Source: Bacillota bacterium
Lineage (GTDB): Bacteria; Bacillota_E; JAJZYS01; JAILZS01
Length of the DNA: 5,560 nucleotides
NCBI GenBank assembly: GCA_021817625.1
Contig: JAKASY010000165.1
Coordinates: forward strand, 1-5,560
Direction of reading: 5' to 3'
Position numbers and translations under genes: made by a program. Of this stretch, positions 5,106-5,560 are shown in pieces. Below the pieces are notes generated by a model that saw nothing but the letters and a program-made list of their open reading frames with translations, ran no database searches and was not told where the DNA came from. Each line of letters starts with the position of its first letter. Positions within the stretch are counted from its first letter, which is position 1.

Positions 5106-5560
5106 CCCGCCGAGGCGTCGTCGGGCGGCGTCGACCGCGACGAGCGCGCACGGCAGGGCCACGCCGATGGCGACCACGGCGGGCGACAGATACCCGGATG
5201 AGAAGCCGGCGAGCGCCGCGCCTTGGCCAAAGGCGCGGCTCACCGCGTAGACGGCGAGCACGAGCGCGCCCAGGAGGGCCGCATTGCGCAGGGGCATGGC
5301 CGGTCCGCGCTCGCTCCGATCGCCGCGGGCGAGAAGGTCGGTCACGTTCACGGCGGCGTTCCAGAGGTGAAGGCCGACGAACGCCCAGGTCATCACCACG
5401 AACACCCACTCGTCGAGTCCTCCGACGCGGTTGATCAGAAACGCCTCCGTTCGGGTCTGGCGCAGCATGCTGACGGTCGGCCACTCATACCAGGACAGGC
5501 CGGTGACACCGAGCACGGCGAGGTCGATGACGAGCAGACCGAACGACATCACCGTGGCGA
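5094..5560 (-). CDS. Small multi-pass membrane protein of unknown function, probably 5'-partial
   Basis: About 151 residues are visible, counted from ATG 5549. Four hydrophobic segments can be seen: about residues 4-23 (FGLLVIDLAVLGVTG), 49-73 (WVFVVMTWAFVGLHLWNAAV), then AALLGALVLAVYAVS and LSPAVVAIGVALPCALVAV. The protein ends with a basic ARRRLGGRKA tail, which by the positive-inside rule is probably cytoplasmic. GTG 5552 and ATG 5549 are possible starts, but the few bases upstream show no ribosome binding site and the frame stays open to the window edge, so the true start may lie outside. I do not recognise the family. The pattern of helix 1 (ID...GVTGL) and helix 2 (LDEW...GLHL) faintly resembles small DUF4405/cytochrome-b561-like proteins, but a His expected before EW is Asp here, so haem binding is not supported. 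It is convergent with the VanW gene. Confidence 0.7.
   Translation of the reverse strand, partial: ATVMSFGLLVIDLAVLGVTGLSWYEWPTVSMLRQTRTEAFLINRVGGLDEWVFVVMTWAFVGLHLWNAAVNVTDLLARGDRSERGPAMPLRNAALLGALVLAVYAVSRAFGQGAALAGFSSGYLSPAVVAIGVALPCALVAVDAARRRLGGRKA

Noticed and set aside
4094..5230. Long minus-strand frame opposite the VanW gene
   Set aside because: Antisense to an unmistakable VanW-G5 reading, and its His/Arg/Ala-rich translation has no motif.

Overview
The window is very GC-rich and gene-dense, with strong AGGAGG-type ribosome binding sites, GTG and TTG starts, two predicted lipoproteins, a MutS2 and a VanW/G5 protein. This combination fits a high-GC Gram-positive bacterium, most plausibly a Bacillota lineage of the Thermaerobacter, Symbiobacterium, Sulfobacillus or Limnochordia kind. 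That assignment is an inference from gene content and translation signals; no marker gene settles it.

Layout. On the minus strand, positions 2607 down to 1 hold a probable three-gene operon, read right to left: a DUF421/YetF-type membrane protein (2607-2008), an alkaline-phosphatase-superfamily metalloenzyme (1974-1087) and the N-terminal 361 residues of MutS2 (1085-1, cut by the window edge). mutS2 starts 1 nt after the metalloenzyme stop, so the two are probably translationally coupled. A possible 26-codon leader ORF (2699-2619) precedes the DUF421 gene, and its stop codon lies in that gene's Shine-Dalgarno sequence.

The divergent spacer (2608-2795) separates this operon from a plus-strand pair of lipoprotein genes. 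The first (2796-4145) encodes an unrecognised lipoprotein with a long Gly/Pro/Thr/Arg linker and a C-terminal domain present in two diverged tandem copies. The second (4142-5077) encodes a VanW plus G5 lipoprotein and overlaps the first by four bases (GTGA). The pair probably acts on the outer face of the membrane in or near the cell wall. It is the best candidate here for something undescribed.

A minus-strand gene for a small four-helix membrane protein (5560-5094) converges on the VanW gene with a 16-bp gap. An imperfect inverted repeat spans both stop codons.

I found no tRNA, rRNA, CRISPR array, insertion sequence or phage gene. No gene-free stretch exceeds 300 bases. The clearest anomalies are the apparent loss of the Walker A lysine in MutS2 at the window edge, the duplicated domain of the first lipoprotein, and the leader ORF before DUF421.
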